This document shows positions 10,109 through 23,267 of a stretch of DNA of 64,000 bases, one piece after another. The notes under the pieces were generated by a model. The model was given only the letters and a program-made list of their open reading frames with translations, was not told the DNA's origin and ran no database searches. The stretch spans positions 5,706,501 through 5,770,500 of the forward strand of contig OY987268.1 in assembly GCA_963920665.1 (NCBI GenBank), written 5' to 3'. How positions within the stretch are numbered: the stretch's first letter is position 1; each line of letters starts with the position of its first letter. The stretch is from Straminergon stramineum (taxonomy: Eukaryota; Streptophyta; Bryopsida; Hypnales; Calliergonaceae). The translations under genes and the position numbers were made by a program.

Positions 10109-12862
10109 CTAAAACACACCTTTCCCAACACGTAAAGAGGCCTTAGGCTTCAAAATTCTCCGAGTACTGGACTGTTCAAAGGAGCATTCAGAATGACCAG
10201 CACTCAGGCTCGTGATCCAAAACTCGTCAGCAAGAACAGACTCATCGTCATCGTTCCGGTGCCAAGTCCAGTGCGCATGAGTTGCATTCACAATTTCAAG
10301 CTCCGCATGTCCAAAACTGGCCTCTCGGAATACAGACCAATCCGGTGAATTCTCATAGAACCTGCACATAGTCCTCGAATATCAAGACCAGATCAAGATA
10401 TGTATATTCCTCACAACTAAATGATATTCAAGAGCAAGAGCAACATGTAACAGGAATTGGCATACAGTTACTGGCTATATTGCAAAACCAATGGGGCTAA
10501 AACATGCAGGAATCACAATACCTAAAACAGCAGTAAGGACATAGAAACAAATATTAGCTTTCAAACAAAGTGAAGATAAAAAGACGCACTTTCTGGCAAG
10601 ACCTTCCCGGTTGCCTCCATCGCCCACAGTGATGTGCATAATGCCACAAGGATCTACTTTGTTCGCATAGACCCGCGTCTGTTTTCCATCACCCCCAGTC
10701 AATGGTTAAGATAGTTGATGTTGAGTAGACTCCCAGATATACTCTTCTTATGGATTGTATGCAGAAATGACATAGTTCTTTGAACATGAAATCAAACGAG
10801 TCTTATCTTCAGATTACAAACAGCTACAGAGTTTGATTTACTTTAGCTGTGCAATTTACGTATGACTCTTGAGAAATCCTTCACTTCGTCTAAGCAGCTC
10901 AGTAGCAATCCGTCACGATCAACAGATAAACCTATTGCATGCACCAAGGTGACATCTGGAGTTGACAATAGATGTTGGTAAAAACTTGGGGAAGTGACTG
11001 ATTGACCCATAAAAGAAAGTTTACCGTGCGTTCGTAGGCATGCACATGACCTCCAATGACGATGTCTACATTGGCCTCGTATAGAATTTGTTCCAATGCC
11101 TGCTTCATGTCATCTCCATTACCCTGATGAGCATGGTTTGTGTTGTACCACGGAGCATGTAGCACCACAATGACCCATGGTGTTCTGCTCCTATCCACTT
11201 TCATTAGATCTAACTGCAATATGCAATCAATTATTTATCAGTGACAGACATGCCAGTAGAATAAGAGTGTACCGGTTGATTATATAATGAATAAAACCAA
11301 ACAAAGATAACTTCTAAAGAGAAGAAGTCGTTTTACCTGTAGCCACATATGTTGATCAGAGCCTTCATCAAACTCTACGTATGAACCGAGCATGATAACA
11401 TGGACCCCAGCAACCTCAAAGGAGTAATACAAGTTGGAATCGGATCCACTTTCTTTATGCGGCATCTGCCATCGTGTATTGAAAGACCGGAATCCTTCAA
11501 CAAGAATGGGAACCACCTCAATATCATGGTTCCCACTCGTTACCATCCAAGGTCTAGCACTGGCATACGGCTCAACAAGCTCTCCATATGAATCCCAATA
11601 CGGCTGGTAGTAGTCCGCGTATGCTAAATCTCCAGCAAGTAGCAGAAGATCATACTTAGAGTTCCCAATGTGTTCTAGAGTGGATTTTGTCCATCCAGTT
11701 TGCCCCAAGTCTCCTGCATCAATTAGGAGGATGTTATGTACCCTTGTAATATTGTTCATTATTAAAAGTATAAGAAAAATTCAAATCAAATTCTGTGGAA
11801 TTTCAATCAAACGTATTAAAAGGATTGAACAAGAATCCCATATGGGGAGGTAATAGATCATTTTGGGACTCCCCATATGTTCTATCATCTCCCTACCAGA
11901 CCAACATGCTCTGTTTCATATTAAGCCTTAAAAGAAAGCACATACCAGCAATGGCTAATCTGATGGGAACATTCGGCCCGAGAGGTGGAGGCGTTTTAAA
12001 CTCGTATTCTTCTCCTGCACCTCCACATTTGTAGTAATAGGTTGTGCTGTCTTGCAAGGGACCGATAACAACATGGTTCATAGTCCCAGATGAGTAGAGA
12101 AGAAACGAGTAACTCTCGGACGTTCCAATAGCCGTGGACGTATAGTTCCCTGAAATTAAACCATATTGAACCACCGGTGCCTTGTCTTTAGCATTTGTAG
12201 GACTCATCCATGAAACTCGCATGTGCTTAGGCCCTGCTAATGAAATATGCACCTGGCACACAACCAAATCATAGCATACAATTTAGTTCCAAAATTACCT
12301 CAACTCCTCAAAATTTGGTCCCTACACAGAAATAACACTCCAGAGTCATATACAGTTTGCACCCATGCACAAAGATTCTAGACCACTGAAATATTGAAGC
12401 ACTGCCCCACTTCTGAAGCAATTTATTCCAATTCTAATTGTCAGCTCAGCCCACATACTTAACAAGGACTAGATGAGAGAAAATAAAAAATTCTAATGCA
12501 ATCCACACTTGCCTTTGCAAACAAAACATCAGCTCAAAATCGCGCACAACAAGAATCTATATTCCTTTTCATGAACTCCAACGGTGTTCAGTCAGCTCTT
12601 CATAAGAGTTTGCAGCAGCTCAGGAGTGCAAAAATCGATTATTATAAATAGTAGAGAGAAGAGAGAAGAGGGAATCCCCAAATATTAAATTGTTCTGAGG
12701 AGAAACCCTAATCCCAAGAATCACCTGCTGAGCGTCCGAGACTTTCTTAGAACCGCCCCAGAACGAGAGTGCCTTCCGAGCCGGTGGTCTCACGTAAGAC
12801 GCCGCTGCAACATTATACGCGAAGACTAACATCATTGTGATCAGAATCCATTGCTGCGCCAT
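10109..12862 (-). CDS. Purple acid phosphatase, complete, six exons
   Basis: Metallophosphoesterase that releases phosphate from phosphomonoesters at acid pH; plant members are mostly secreted or vacuolar. Exons in coding order: 12725-12862, 11946-12252, 11337-11713, 11025-11213, 10590-10678 and 10109-10361. They total 1353 nt, giving 450 residues, and all phases agree. Residues 1-21 are a likely signal peptide. An N-terminal fibronectin-like domain (about 45-145, with [18 protein letters not shown]) precedes the catalytic domain. Metal-binding motifs, in order: GDLGQTG (149-155), GDLAYAD (176-182), GNHD (209-212), LHAPWYNT (292-299) and GHVHAYER (329-336). These are followed by [11 protein letters not shown] and REASFGH. 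Many plant members have GNHE where this one has GNHD; the metal-ligand residues N and H are kept. Possible N-glycosylation sites are NYT and NAT. Length and order fit the ~50-kDa plant PAP group. The exact PAP number cannot be assigned. Confidence 0.95.
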
Positions 12863-15800
12863 TCTTGATTTTGAGCAAATTGACTCAAATTTCTCCTACA
12901 TCCAAGAAAACCGAGATTTATGAGCAAAGTATGTGACCCCTGATCACAAGATTTCAACACGAGATGAAATTGCGTCTCATAAATCCTAATTGCGTCTCAG
13001 TAATCCTAATTGTTTCTCAGAACTCCGCAAAAATTCGAGATTCCACCGCAGGATACACTTCCATTAGTTCCAATTGCCCTCCAAAGCTTTACCAAAGAAA
13101 AAGAAAAAAAGATGTAGGAAAAGAACCTGAAATTTCTCAGTACGCTCAATTTCAAAGAGCGAGTGAGAAGTCGCATTCCATGGGAAAATGAACTGAAGCG
13201 GTGCCGACTACGAGGGGAATCCAACTCTGAGCGACTGTGGGGTCGAAGGTGTCGTAGAAGGTGACCACCCCATCACGGCCGCGGGAACATGTCCGAGTCG
13301 TTCTTTTTCATTCCATATTCATCCATACGCATTCATCCATTACTATTGACAGCTAGCTGCCATAGAAGTGACTGGACTAATCTTACCCTACGAGGCGGCA
13401 CGTAAGGAAAAACAGCCCATTGCGGTCAGAATTAGCAGTCTGTACACATGCCATTGCTGAATTTTGATAATTTTTTTTCCACATAAACACAAGTGTGAGA
13501 AACAAAGAGAGCATTTGAAATGATATTTTTTTGACAAAGTATGAATTTGCTATGAATTGTGGAGGTGTTCAGCCCATCATGGCCCAAAAGAGTCTGTAGA
13601 CTACCCCAGAACCAACAAAATTTGTATCCATCATGTTCATCTTATACATCTAAAGCAGTCACAATAATTTCTAATGTGAAAGGCCTAAAAGAATCACTTC
13701 CTACAATGAAATTACACTAAAAAGTTAGAAGTTCGTAATGGAGACACTAATCACTCCATTACTGTCAGGTAAGACATTGATTGTGGTCAAAATCTCATTT
13801 AGTAATAAAATCCATGATGGGGTCTGAAAAACCCTATAATGGGGTCATTCCTTAGGTGTCCACTATGGGTCATCTAACCACAATGGGCTGATTTATCTTA
13901 GTCCATGGTGGGTTTTTTGCATTCTTTAAGTATTTGGGATAGGTTATTGAACATATTGTTAGAGCATCCGCATGCCAACTCGCTAAACAAACTCAACTCG
14001 CTTACTAGGTGCGTTTCTGACTGATTTTCTTTCCCATGGTAGGTGCTCCTAGTGAAAAAAAACCACAAGCCACATTGAAATTTCAAGAGGCCACAATCAA
14101 GTAGTGTGGCTTTAGCATGCCGCCCCAAGAGGTCTACATTGAATTTCAGCCCCATTTTTGAGGTACCGACCCCGGCTGGCTCCTGAATGGGCTTAAAGTC
14201 GATTAATAATGTAATGAAGTTTCTTTTATTGATGTCATAAAAACTCATAAAAATCACATTTTGCACTACAATAAAGTTTCCTTTACTTTTGTCAAATAAG
14301 TTGTGATTAGATTTTTTGAAAATTGAATTTGAGTTTTCATGTGAGAAGGGAAACTCTTTATAAACACATGGGGTGGTAGGAGATAGGACAACCTATGTGG
14401 GATATGTAAATTAGAGTTAGATATGTATATTCCTTACGCCCCGCAGAGACAACAAAGCTTTAACCTCCCTAGGTCTAGAAGTCATAGATTGTGTGTTAAA
14501 AATCGTTGAACAGTGGAGCTTTGAATCCCGCATGGACAAAAAAAGTCTTAGATTTGGTATTAAAACCAATCTTATAGCGAAGCTTTGGTCCTTTTCCATG
14601 ATCAATTCCAAAGTTTAATTTCCAAAACGTGTTTGGAAACTCTCAAAGCTTAGTCTCCAAAAATTAGTTACAGTAATGTTCATTGTAGGGACTTGTTAGA
14701 ATAAAGACCCCAACCCTACCAAGGGTTGATTGTCACTTTACACTAAAAGCAAGGACAAGGCCATCGGAGGGGGTATAGGAGCCAAATTTCAGCAAGTCAG
14801 ACTAAGACCAATGAGAACTAGCCCAACCTCTTGACCAGCTAGTGCCAGGCCAGGCAACCCAGCTAGCTCAGTGCAAGCAACTTTTGGCTTCGGCTGCAAC
14901 TTGCAACCTACGCCTCCAAGAACTAAAATTGCCCACCAAGGATCAAAAATTGGAACTCAAACTTTTCTTTTTGCCCTCTAACTCGTACTTGGATTTCTTA
15001 AAAAATAGGGAGTTTTAAACACAAAGGGTAGGATTAAATGTTGATTCATTGAAGATTTGAAGAGAAAAGAGGTAGCGTAGCTTGAAGATTAGATGGGGGT
15101 AGCAAGGAGAAGACAATGTGAACACCACCACCTGCAACCAACATTACTACATCACAAAGTTTAGAACCTACAGATTATCAACAATTATTGTGTGGTTATT
15201 GTTGTTTCATAGTTGTGTAGGTTAATTTACAATTTATCACATCATTACAATGCACATGATTACTACATCAATTTAGCACTACTTTGTAATTGATATTAAT
15301 TATGTGGCTTCAATATGTAAATCAAATGAACAAAAAAGACACAAATTATATATGTAAATTAGTTATCATTATCACGCATTTTATGTGTGTTTTAGTACAT
15401 GAAAAAACCATGACAATAATGTCATTGCTATTTGTATTGTAATTCCTCTTATTATATGGTGTAGTTTTCAAGATATAAATTGAAATTGGTTTGAGTGTTT
15501 ATGAATTAGGTACTTTGCATTTTGTAAATTGAAACATTCACTATTGTAGCTTCAAAATGAACTCCAATAACCAAACATGATCACCAACTCTATGATCATT
15601 CACCTTGAATTAAATCCGTCAATACACCACCAAGAAACTTGATGGCATAGTAAAGGAATCACTTCATTGGCACCAAAATATAGCTTGAACGTGATTCATC
15701 AATAGATCATCAAGACATTTGCTAACACTATAAGAGAATCACTTTGTTAGTACTTGGTGATGATTGAGTGCGGAGGGTCCCTTTTTATACTAAGATCCAT

Positions 15801-15874
15801 TGTCCATCACGAATACTCAAAGGATATGGGATAACTTGAAGATGAAAGCTTACTCACTCATTGCCGAAACGTAG
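12863..15874. other. Upstream of the phosphatase gene and intergenic DNA
   Basis: The first few hundred bases are probably the promoter and 5' UTR of the minus-strand phosphatase gene. The rest, including open frames at 13898-14266 (-) and 14417-14611 (-), shows no recognisable protein similarity. Confidence 0.4.
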
Positions 15875-16250
15875 GAATTGTATTGAAAGTAAAAAGTTAG
15901 ACTTCATTTAGGCATAGTAGAATAATTTTTTTTTTAAAACTTTGAACTAAGAAAAGTTGGTAAATCAAACTAGATTTCGTGTCCCAATTTTTTTTTGAGA
16001 TTTCGAGCCTCCAATCAGAAATTATGGACAAAGTTTAGAGAGAATGTTTGAAAATGTCGAAAAAAATGTCACTTCTAATTCGTCTTTGAACTTTGTCCAT
16101 AACTTTTTATTGGAGGTTCAAAATCTCAAAAGGTTTTTTTGAAATAAAATCTAGTTTGATTTACCAACTTTTCTTAGTTTAAAGTTTTTTGAAAAAAATT
16201 ATTTTACTATGCCTAAATGAGGTCTAAATTTTTACTTTCAATACCATTCT
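15875..16250. mobile_element. Foldback (inverted-repeat) element, 376 bp
   Basis: The left arm starts GAATTGTATTGAAAG and the right arm ends with the inverted form CTTTCAATACCATTC. The arms pair through most of their ~160 bp (for example TTTAGGCATAGTAGAATAA against TTATTTTACTATGCCTAAA). The loop is short. It looks like a MITE or an inverted duplication; target-site duplication is not clear. Confidence 0.75.
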
Positions 16251-17329
16251 TGCTTTTCAATTGACTTCATACGAAAATTGTGGAAGATTAAAAAATGCAA
16301 TGTTAGTGCAATAACTATGCATTGACATGTTGTGTGATTATTGCATGAGCTTAATATGTTTGAAGTAAGGACTAATGTTGCATGAAATCAATCACCCATC
16401 ACGAAACCATTGAAATCATACATTTTAAGTCATGGATAATTATTACATAACTTTATATAACACTTCAAACTCAAATACGAATGACATGCCTAAATCACAC
16501 TGTAATCCCGGGTATGCAACTCCCATATTTGATAGCTTTTATTATAATCACTTATAATGCATTTTAGTCCAATCTTTAGGGATTCAATTTATTTTAATGT
16601 AGAAAACTCTTGTAGCCCTCTTAACAAGGAATTCAAAAATGTAATTATATAAATGAAATGAATATTCTTTGAGGACAATAATAGCATTATAAATCTAATT
16701 ATATGAGTTTTTTTAATACATGTATCGTGGAACAAGCTACCAAACTTTTTGGACTTCTTAATAAAAATTGAAGTTTTATATTATAAATAAAACTCTATGG
16801 ATGAATTTTAATTTTAATTGGAAGGAACTTCTTGTCTAGATTTTTAAAAATTATGCATAATTGTTTAAATTTTTCGTATATATTGTGAATTTTTTTAATA
16901 TGTATATAACCCAACATTTTCTACACTTCATTTTTAAAAATTTGGTCTTCACCTAAGTTTATGGTCTTTTTAATTTGATATAATTTTTACAAAACCCGTC
17001 CTTAGAGCCGTTTTAATGCCAACGCCCCCTGCATATAATACAAGAGTTGCATACCCGAGACTGTAATCATGAATGCCAATATTGTATTCTAACACTGTTT
17101 CCAAATGAATGAATGTAACATGAAAGTAGTGCTCCACAGTAATCATACAATTACTATTGACAATTTGTGATAGAAGAATTTTGTGATGTTGTAATGCTTA
17201 GCTAAACTACAAGTCCAAGTTAGAATAGTAGGATTATTTTCTTACCAAAGCTTAGATAGAAAATATTATAAATCTTTTTTAGAGGTTTTCAAAAATGTAT
17301 AACACTTAGAAATCGGAGTCAAATTGATA
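16251..17329. other. AT-rich intergenic sequence
   Basis: No gene or clear repeat boundary seen. Confidence 0.4.
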
Positions 17330-18255
17330 AAGATACTAGTGGATAAAGTTTAGGAGGTAGAATGAATGAAACTTATAAAAGTTCATCCTAAAATAAAAAG
17401 AACAGAAAGTTAGGAGGTCAAAGCGGAACAAACCCTAAAAATGAATTTTAAAGTTAATTCGGAGTTGTAGGTTAATAGTAATTAGTGGATGAAGTTTGAA
17501 CTACTGATTAGTGGTCAAACTTCATCCATCCATAATTTTCACTAGGAAGGTCTAATTTCAATAAGCCTTAGCATTTGGGAAAGCTAGAATTAGTTCCTAT
17601 AAGAAAAAAATGTCAATACCCTAAAAAATAATAAACTATTAGAAATAGAGACCCGACTTAAGTTAAGTGAATTCTTAGTTAAGACTAATTAAATTCCGTC
17701 CTAGGAATAGGTTAAGGCTATAATCCCTTAGAGGAAGAGTAGGGAAGTCTTAAACACCTCCAACATTTTGAAAATACTAAAAAATCAACAAGATAAACAT
17801 GGATGAAGTATTGAGTGAAGAATGAATAAACTTAGTTAGAATCTGTTCAATCAAGTCCAAACTTAGGCATTAGGAAGGGCAAATAGACTTAAAAAAACTT
17901 GCCCAAATCTCAACTCATAGTGAAATTAGGAAGTCATAGAAAACCATGGATGAAGTTTGAAGCACCAACTAGTAGTCAAACTTCATCCACCTATAACTTT
18001 GGCTAAGAATATCAAAATAAGATGAACTTTATATTTTCAAAAATGGCATGAAGTGATCTGAAAGCTAGGATAGATAAATTTAGACCATAGATTCTCTTTC
18101 TAAAAACCACAGTGGCATTATTTAGTTTGGTTGTTTACAATTAAGTAAGGGTTAAGACTTTGTTGTAGATTTATCTTCAAGGAAATTACCTCTATTAGGA
18201 ATTAAAAAAGATCCATTGCTTGGAACGCATAAATGGACAACGCTTAGACACCCAA
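17330..18255. repeat. Diverged tandem duplication, period about 464 bp
   Basis: Blocks recur in the same order about 464 bp apart: GGATAAAGTTTAGGAGG near 17343 and GGATGAAGTATTGAGTG near 17803; GATGAAGTTTGAACTACTGA near 17482 and GATGAAGTTTGAAGCACCAA near 17947. Each second block is followed by the inverted CAAACTTCATCCA, so each unit also contains a small hairpin. Confidence 0.5.
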
Positions 18256-19890
18256 AGTAGGAATAGTTTCAATCAAAACCTAGGAGTCTGGTTTTGCTTG
18301 CAAATTTACCTAGGGTAGGTAAATTAGCGCTCACAAATAGTGCAAACCATTTTCTCTCAATTGAACGCAGACAGCTTGAGGCCTTTGAATTTGATCTATG
18401 TTTTGACACATTTCTTTTTGAAGATTGGTTTAGGATTTTTCAATTTGGAATGAATATGATGGAGGTTGTGTTCAGAGTATTTCTTTGGTATTTACTGTAT
18501 TGTGTCTCCCTTTTGGTATTAGAGGTTCTTCATTTTCCTAATTTTTCTCAATTACAATATGCCATTGTATTGGGTTTTAGGGTTCTAAGGGAGTTTTTGT
18601 ATCTTGAATGGAAATTGTTGTTTTCCATTAGTCATTTGTTGTGAAGTGAATTTTAAATTGCATCCATCAAAGTTACAAATCTATGTGTCTTCCTGGATTT
18701 TTTAATCAAGCTTGGAATCTGGATATGACCCTCAAAGAAACTGAGGAATGGTCTTACTTATGTCGTCATCTTATTTTCTTTTCCAATTGAAGTGCTCAAG
18801 GACTCTAAACTATTGCTATTTGCAATGACGTGATGTTTTGTCTACATGTTCTTGGCTTCTTGCCCTGATGAAAATTGAAATGGTCTTGTATGTAGGTGGT
18901 GGTGATAAAGTCTATTGCCTTGGCTATTGCAAGAAATGTTGCTAGTATTGGAGTGTTGAATTGTTAGGTGTGTGACAATATGAACATTGACATGCCTTTT
19001 TACCATGCAATCATATTAAAGTAGCAATATTTCTTCTTCTAGATAATAGTCAACGTGTATATTGTATGCTTTCGATAGAGTATAGAGTATAGAACACAAT
19101 TTGTTAGTATTCAATGTGAAGTTACCTTAGTAGTGAAGTGTAGTTCTATCCGTTGAGAGAATTGGATAGGAAGTTCCTTTAATTGTGAATTTAGAGTTTG
19201 GTAGGAGCCAAAATGGTGCATTCTATACGGATGTGGAGAGACATGTCAAATCAAAAACCTCCACTACAAAATGTTGTTGTGGGATATGTATGAGAGGAAC
19301 TTCAGAAAGGACCTAGATTAGATGCAGTGTTTAGATTCTGATTGGGTTTGGGGGTTCTTCCTTCAAAATGAGAGCTTTATAGTTTTCCCTACTTAATGTA
19401 AATTGGGGTTTTAATTTTCTTTAGCACATTTGTGGGGGTGAATTGTGCATTTTAGGTTTGGTCAATTTTGTTTAGGTTTTGGACTACCATGTGCAATGTG
19501 TCTTTGTTGCTATTGAATTTGGCTTGGTTAGAAATACTGGATTTTCATGAAATTGAATTGGTCATATTTGGATTATTGAACTAATTTTTAAGGAGTTAAG
19601 TTTATAGTCATTGTTGAATATTTTGGTATTGTATGGGATTGCAAAGCCCTTAAAAGGTGAGAAGTGTATTTTGTTACAAACATGGATGAGTATGGAGAGT
19701 AGATTTCTTTGGTTGTGGAAGCAAAGGGGGTTTGCTAAATTTTAGTTTGTTAGTAGGTGCTTCAAAATGTGTACTTGTTTTTCTTAGTAATTAGTTTTAT
19801 GCAATCTTCTTGGGTTTATTGATGTTATGAGTTTTGTTGACAATTGTGCAATATTTATTGATCCTTGCACTTGTGTTGTCAATTGCAAGG
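18256..19890. other. Intergenic sequence, no gene recognised
   Basis: Contains a 116-codon open frame (18294-18644), rich in Phe and Leu, without recognised similarity or a usable gene context. I treat it as non-coding. Confidence 0.4.
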
Positions 19891-20075
19891 CACTCATAGA
19901 AAATATTGTTTCAGTCAACAAAATTTAGCCAACGTTTTTCTGCATTTTCTGCCAAAAACTAAAAAAAATTGCGTTGACTGCAACATAGTTTTTTAGAAAT
20001 TTGCATTCTAAAAGATGCTGTTTTTGAAAAACGTCAACTAAATTTTGTTGTCTAGAATATTGTTTTCTACTAGTG
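19891..20075. mobile_element. CACTA-type MITE, 185 bp
   Basis: Ends are CACTCATAGAAAATATTGTT on the left and the inverted AATATTGTTTTCTACTAGTG on the right. Inner arms also pair (CAACAAAATTTAG against CTAAATTTTGTTG). AAGG occurs on both flanks (19887-19890 and 20076-20079), a plausible target duplication. Terminal CACT(A) and a short target duplication fit the CACTA/EnSpm superfamily. It cannot encode a transposase. Confidence 0.75.
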
Positions 20076-20079
20076 AAGG

Positions 20080-21473
20080 GATTTCATTGCACCAATTTAT
20101 ACATTATTTGGATATTGTAGGCAAAAATTATAAAGGTTCAAAGTTGTATTGGTCAATGACTTGAAACGGCAATGAGTTCCTATATGAGGTTGACATACAT
20201 TCTCCCTCAATGTGCATTTATTTTTCTAGATTTTAAGGTGTTGTATTTATATAGGTGTTGCAATTAGGCTCATAGAGATTACTCCTTGTAATTTAAGGTA
20301 TACACTTGAGTTAAGAGGGTATTTGATGTAGGGATATTTACCTTTAATATTGCATTTTGATGACCATATTTTTACTTAAAAAGCTACAAAGGTGTATTTC
20401 TATTACCCTATGTTTTTTTGTAAATTTCTTCATTCAATTTTTTAAGTTGACACCCTTCTTTATAAATTTTACCTTTGCTCTATTATATGCATGTGTAGAG
20501 GGTACACCATGAAACCAACAACAATCATTTTTATTCAAGTGCAATGGACCAAGTGGCGGTTTTTAATAACAAATTTACGATTATACACTTATGAATCCCT
20601 ACTAAAACTATCATGTGATCATCCCATTCAATATGAGTGTATTTAATACATAATTACATACTAGCACAAACCTATTGCAGTGTAACATGGAACTTAGGAG
20701 CATATGGATTGTATAGCTAGTTGACTCTCAACCTTACAAAACTGGATGAAAAACATTCAGAATGACTGGATGAAATAATTGGGTTGAAAAGGTGACCAGA
20801 TTTGTGACAATGGGTCATGATAGATTGCGTGACAATGTGTAATTAATATAATAGATGGCTTCAAAGATTGAAGTTAAATGGACTATAAACTATGTCCTTG
20901 TATTGTATTGTATAGTTTTCAAGTTATTGACTTCACCAAGGTAAACCTCCTTATTTGTACAATGTGACAATTTTTGCCATTTGTGATCAATTTCTTACAT
21001 TTATACTTAATATTTTAATATATGCACTATTAGTATTGTGGCACAATTTCAATCAACCTCCCTTCATTGTAGATTTTCTTTAAAAACCATATCCACTAGC
21101 AAACTAAAACTCCTCAAAAATTTCTTTTGATTAATCAAAATGGAATAATTGAAATCTTCCCATGTATATATAATTTTAGAGAACCAATTTTGAATTTTTC
21201 TTTTTTTATAAAGTGATTCTTAAAGAAGTTTTTTGAGCTATCCAGGTTGCCCATCGAGCTATGAAAATGACATATCATGCAATAATTTTTTAACCATGCA
21301 GTGAAAAGTTCTAAATTTTTTTGGATCTTGAAGCTAATCCGTGGGCACATGTTGACTATGTGAAAATTTCAGCAAAAAAATAAAAACTCCATTTAGTCCA
21401 TTCATAGTGAGCTCAAAAGTGAGCTGTCCAAAATCGCTCTATTGCAAAAATACATAGTTTATACTTGAGGGTT
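20080..21473. other. AT-rich intergenic sequence
   Basis: No gene seen. A small minus-strand open frame at 21135-21350 lacks any recognised similarity. Confidence 0.4.
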
Positions 21474-21582
21474 GCTATTGTGTGAGCCTAGAATCATGAG
21501 CCCATAAGCCTAGAAGACTATAAAAATATGTTATAGGTGTCTATATTATAGAAACCCTCCATGGTGATAGTGTAACTATGTT

Positions 21583-22529
21583 GGGTGATTGCAAGAAACA
21601 CTTGTCCTATTTTTTGTCCCTTTGCCCTAAACAGGTGGTTTTTTGCTCATCACTTTTGTATCATTTTTTCTTTTGGTGTAAAATCTAGAATGAAAGTACA
21701 TGTGGTAGTTTCAGACATTGTGTAATTTTTTCAAATTATTTTACTATTTTTATCTTGCTCCTGATTGGGTGGCTACCTTGGCAATTGGGGGTGGGGAGGT
21801 AGTCCTATTTTTTATCCAAAAATGCAAATTCGAAGCCACAAATTGGACATGTTAGAGGTTTACTAAAATTACAAGAACTGACAATGAGTTTTAATGAAAA
21901 TAGTAACATGTCAGTTGCTCACATGGGGCCAAAGTGACCTTCCTTTGTATGAAGTCTAGGAAGAGGGAAAAAATTTCCTAAATGAATTTTTTGGTGCAAT
22001 GTAAGCATTATCTTTTCTAGAAAAATGGCCTTTTCTATGGATTTTTTTTGAAATTATTAAAAATGAAAAGGTCTACAAATCCCTTTTTTGTTATTTTCTA
22101 CTTCCAATGGCTTCTATAGAACTCCGTAGTAGTCTATAGTACTACATATTACTGCATAGTACTAAATCAATGGTTTAGATGTATAGGCACCCCAAATTGA
22201 TGGTTGAGATTTGCAAGCACACATTGACGTCACTAGAAGAAAACTGCCTCCATTTCAATGAAAACAACCCAACGCAAAATGTAGTTTTTTGCCCCCAAAC
22301 GTAGAAACTACATTGGCTGCAATGCAGTTTTCAGAAAATTGAGTTGCAATCAATGCAGTTTCTATGTTTTGGGGCAAAAAACTAAATTTGGTGTTGGGTT
22401 GTTTTCGTTGAAATGGAGGCAATTTTCTTCTAGTGCATGCAAAATTGATAGTAGTCCGTAATACTACTAGTCCTATGGCCAGAAATTGTGTTTTTGAGCC
22501 AAAAATGTGAAGTGTTTCTTGCAATCACC
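21583..22529 (+). mobile_element. Family-A non-autonomous DNA transposon, 947 bp with ATGTT target duplication
   Basis: Left end GGGTGATTGCAAGAAACAC, right end inverted GTGTTTCTTGCAATCACC. ATGTT flanks both sides (21578-21582, 22530-22534). The uninterrupted host repeat at 2677-2904 shows a single ATGTT at the corresponding place, so this is a real insertion. Interior sequence matches the inverted copy at 46264-47011 and the copy at 44811-45536. No transposase is encoded. A 205-bp CACTA-like element sits inside; without it the length is about 742 bp, like the 748 bp of the inverted copy. Confidence 0.85.
22231..22435. mobile_element. CACTA-type foldback MITE nested in the family-A element, 205 bp
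   Basis: The left end CACTAGAAGAAAACTGCC is the inverted match of the right end ending TTTTCTTCTAGTG. The arms pair on through CCATTTCAATGAAAACAACC. The corresponding place in the inverted family-A copy at 46264-47011 lacks it. A clean target duplication is not visible. Confidence 0.8.
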
Positions 22530-22601
22530 ATGTTATAGATACCTATATTGTAGGTATTTATGATTATAAGTACATTCAATGGTTGTATGATATCTACTTA
22601 A

Positions 22602-22831
22602 CACTACAAGAAAAAGAAGTATTTTAAATGAACTTTTAAATATAGTCCTATACATAAAATTATAAGTAATGACCTTTAAAGAGATTTTCACTAAAAATTT
22701 AATAGAAATACATTTGTTTCTAGTAAATTTTCATAGAAAATCTCCTTAAAGGTCAATACTTAAAATTTTATATCTAGAACTATACTTAAAAACTCACGAA
22801 AAACACTCATTTCTGAGTTTCTCTTGTCGTA
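22602..22831. mobile_element. CACTA MITE, 230 bp, with TAA target duplication
   Basis: The left end CACTACAAGAAAAAG is the canonical plant CACTA terminus; the right end TTTCTCTTGTCGTA is a slightly changed inverted form. TAA flanks both sides (22599-22601, 22832-22834). Inner arms pair (AATGACCTTTAAAGAGATTTT against AAAATCTCCTTAAAGGTCAA). It interrupts the family-E MITE. Confidence 0.85.
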
Positions 22832-23040
22832 TAAACATATGTTCAAGGCTCATATGCTCACATTTTTAAGCTTACACATTAGCATAATTGGTTTTTACCT
22901 TTAAGGGTTAATACTCTTCCACAATTTTGAAGTGCTTGCTCTGATGAGAGCATGATATTCTTGTATGGATCATACGCTTCATAAAATATGAATCCATTCA
23001 GTGGTACAAATCTTCAAACTAATAATGATTTTGGAACCAT

Positions 23041-23267
23041 CTATACAAGAGAAAAGCTTGTTTTTAGTGAGTTTTTAAATATTAATAGTTTTAGACATAA
23101 GATTTCAAGTAATGACCTTTAAGGAGATTTTGAGTAAAGTTTTTCCTAGAAACATATGTATTTCTATTAAATTTTTGGTGAGAATCTCCTCAAAGGTCAT
23201 TACTTATAATTTTATATCTCAGACTATACTTAAAAGCTCATTTAAAACACCCCTTTCTCTTGTAGTG
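23041..23267. mobile_element. CACTA MITE, second copy of the same subfamily
   Basis: Interior arms (AATGACCTTTAAGGAGATTTT and the inverted AATCTCCTCAAAGGTCATT) match the element at 22602-22831. The right end is the intact CTCTTGTAGTG; the left end (CTATACAAGAGAAAAG) is degenerate. Flanking duplication is not clear. Confidence 0.75.

Larger units (their letters stand above)
21474..22883 (+). mobile_element. MITE of family E, interrupted by two later insertions
   Basis: The ends GCTATTGTGTGAGCCTA (left) and the inverted TTAAGCTTACACATTAGC (right) form terminal inverted repeats. It is the same family as 2677-2904 in reverse orientation. The copy is split by the family-A element at 21583-22529 and by the CACTA MITE at 22602-22831. 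Removing these and one copy of each target duplication leaves about 225 bp, close to the 228 bp of the intact copy. Confidence 0.75.

Noticed and set aside
18294..18644. 116-codon Phe/Leu-rich open frame considered as a membrane protein
   Set aside because: It lies in T-rich DNA, where such frames arise by chance, and has no conserved motif or promoter context.
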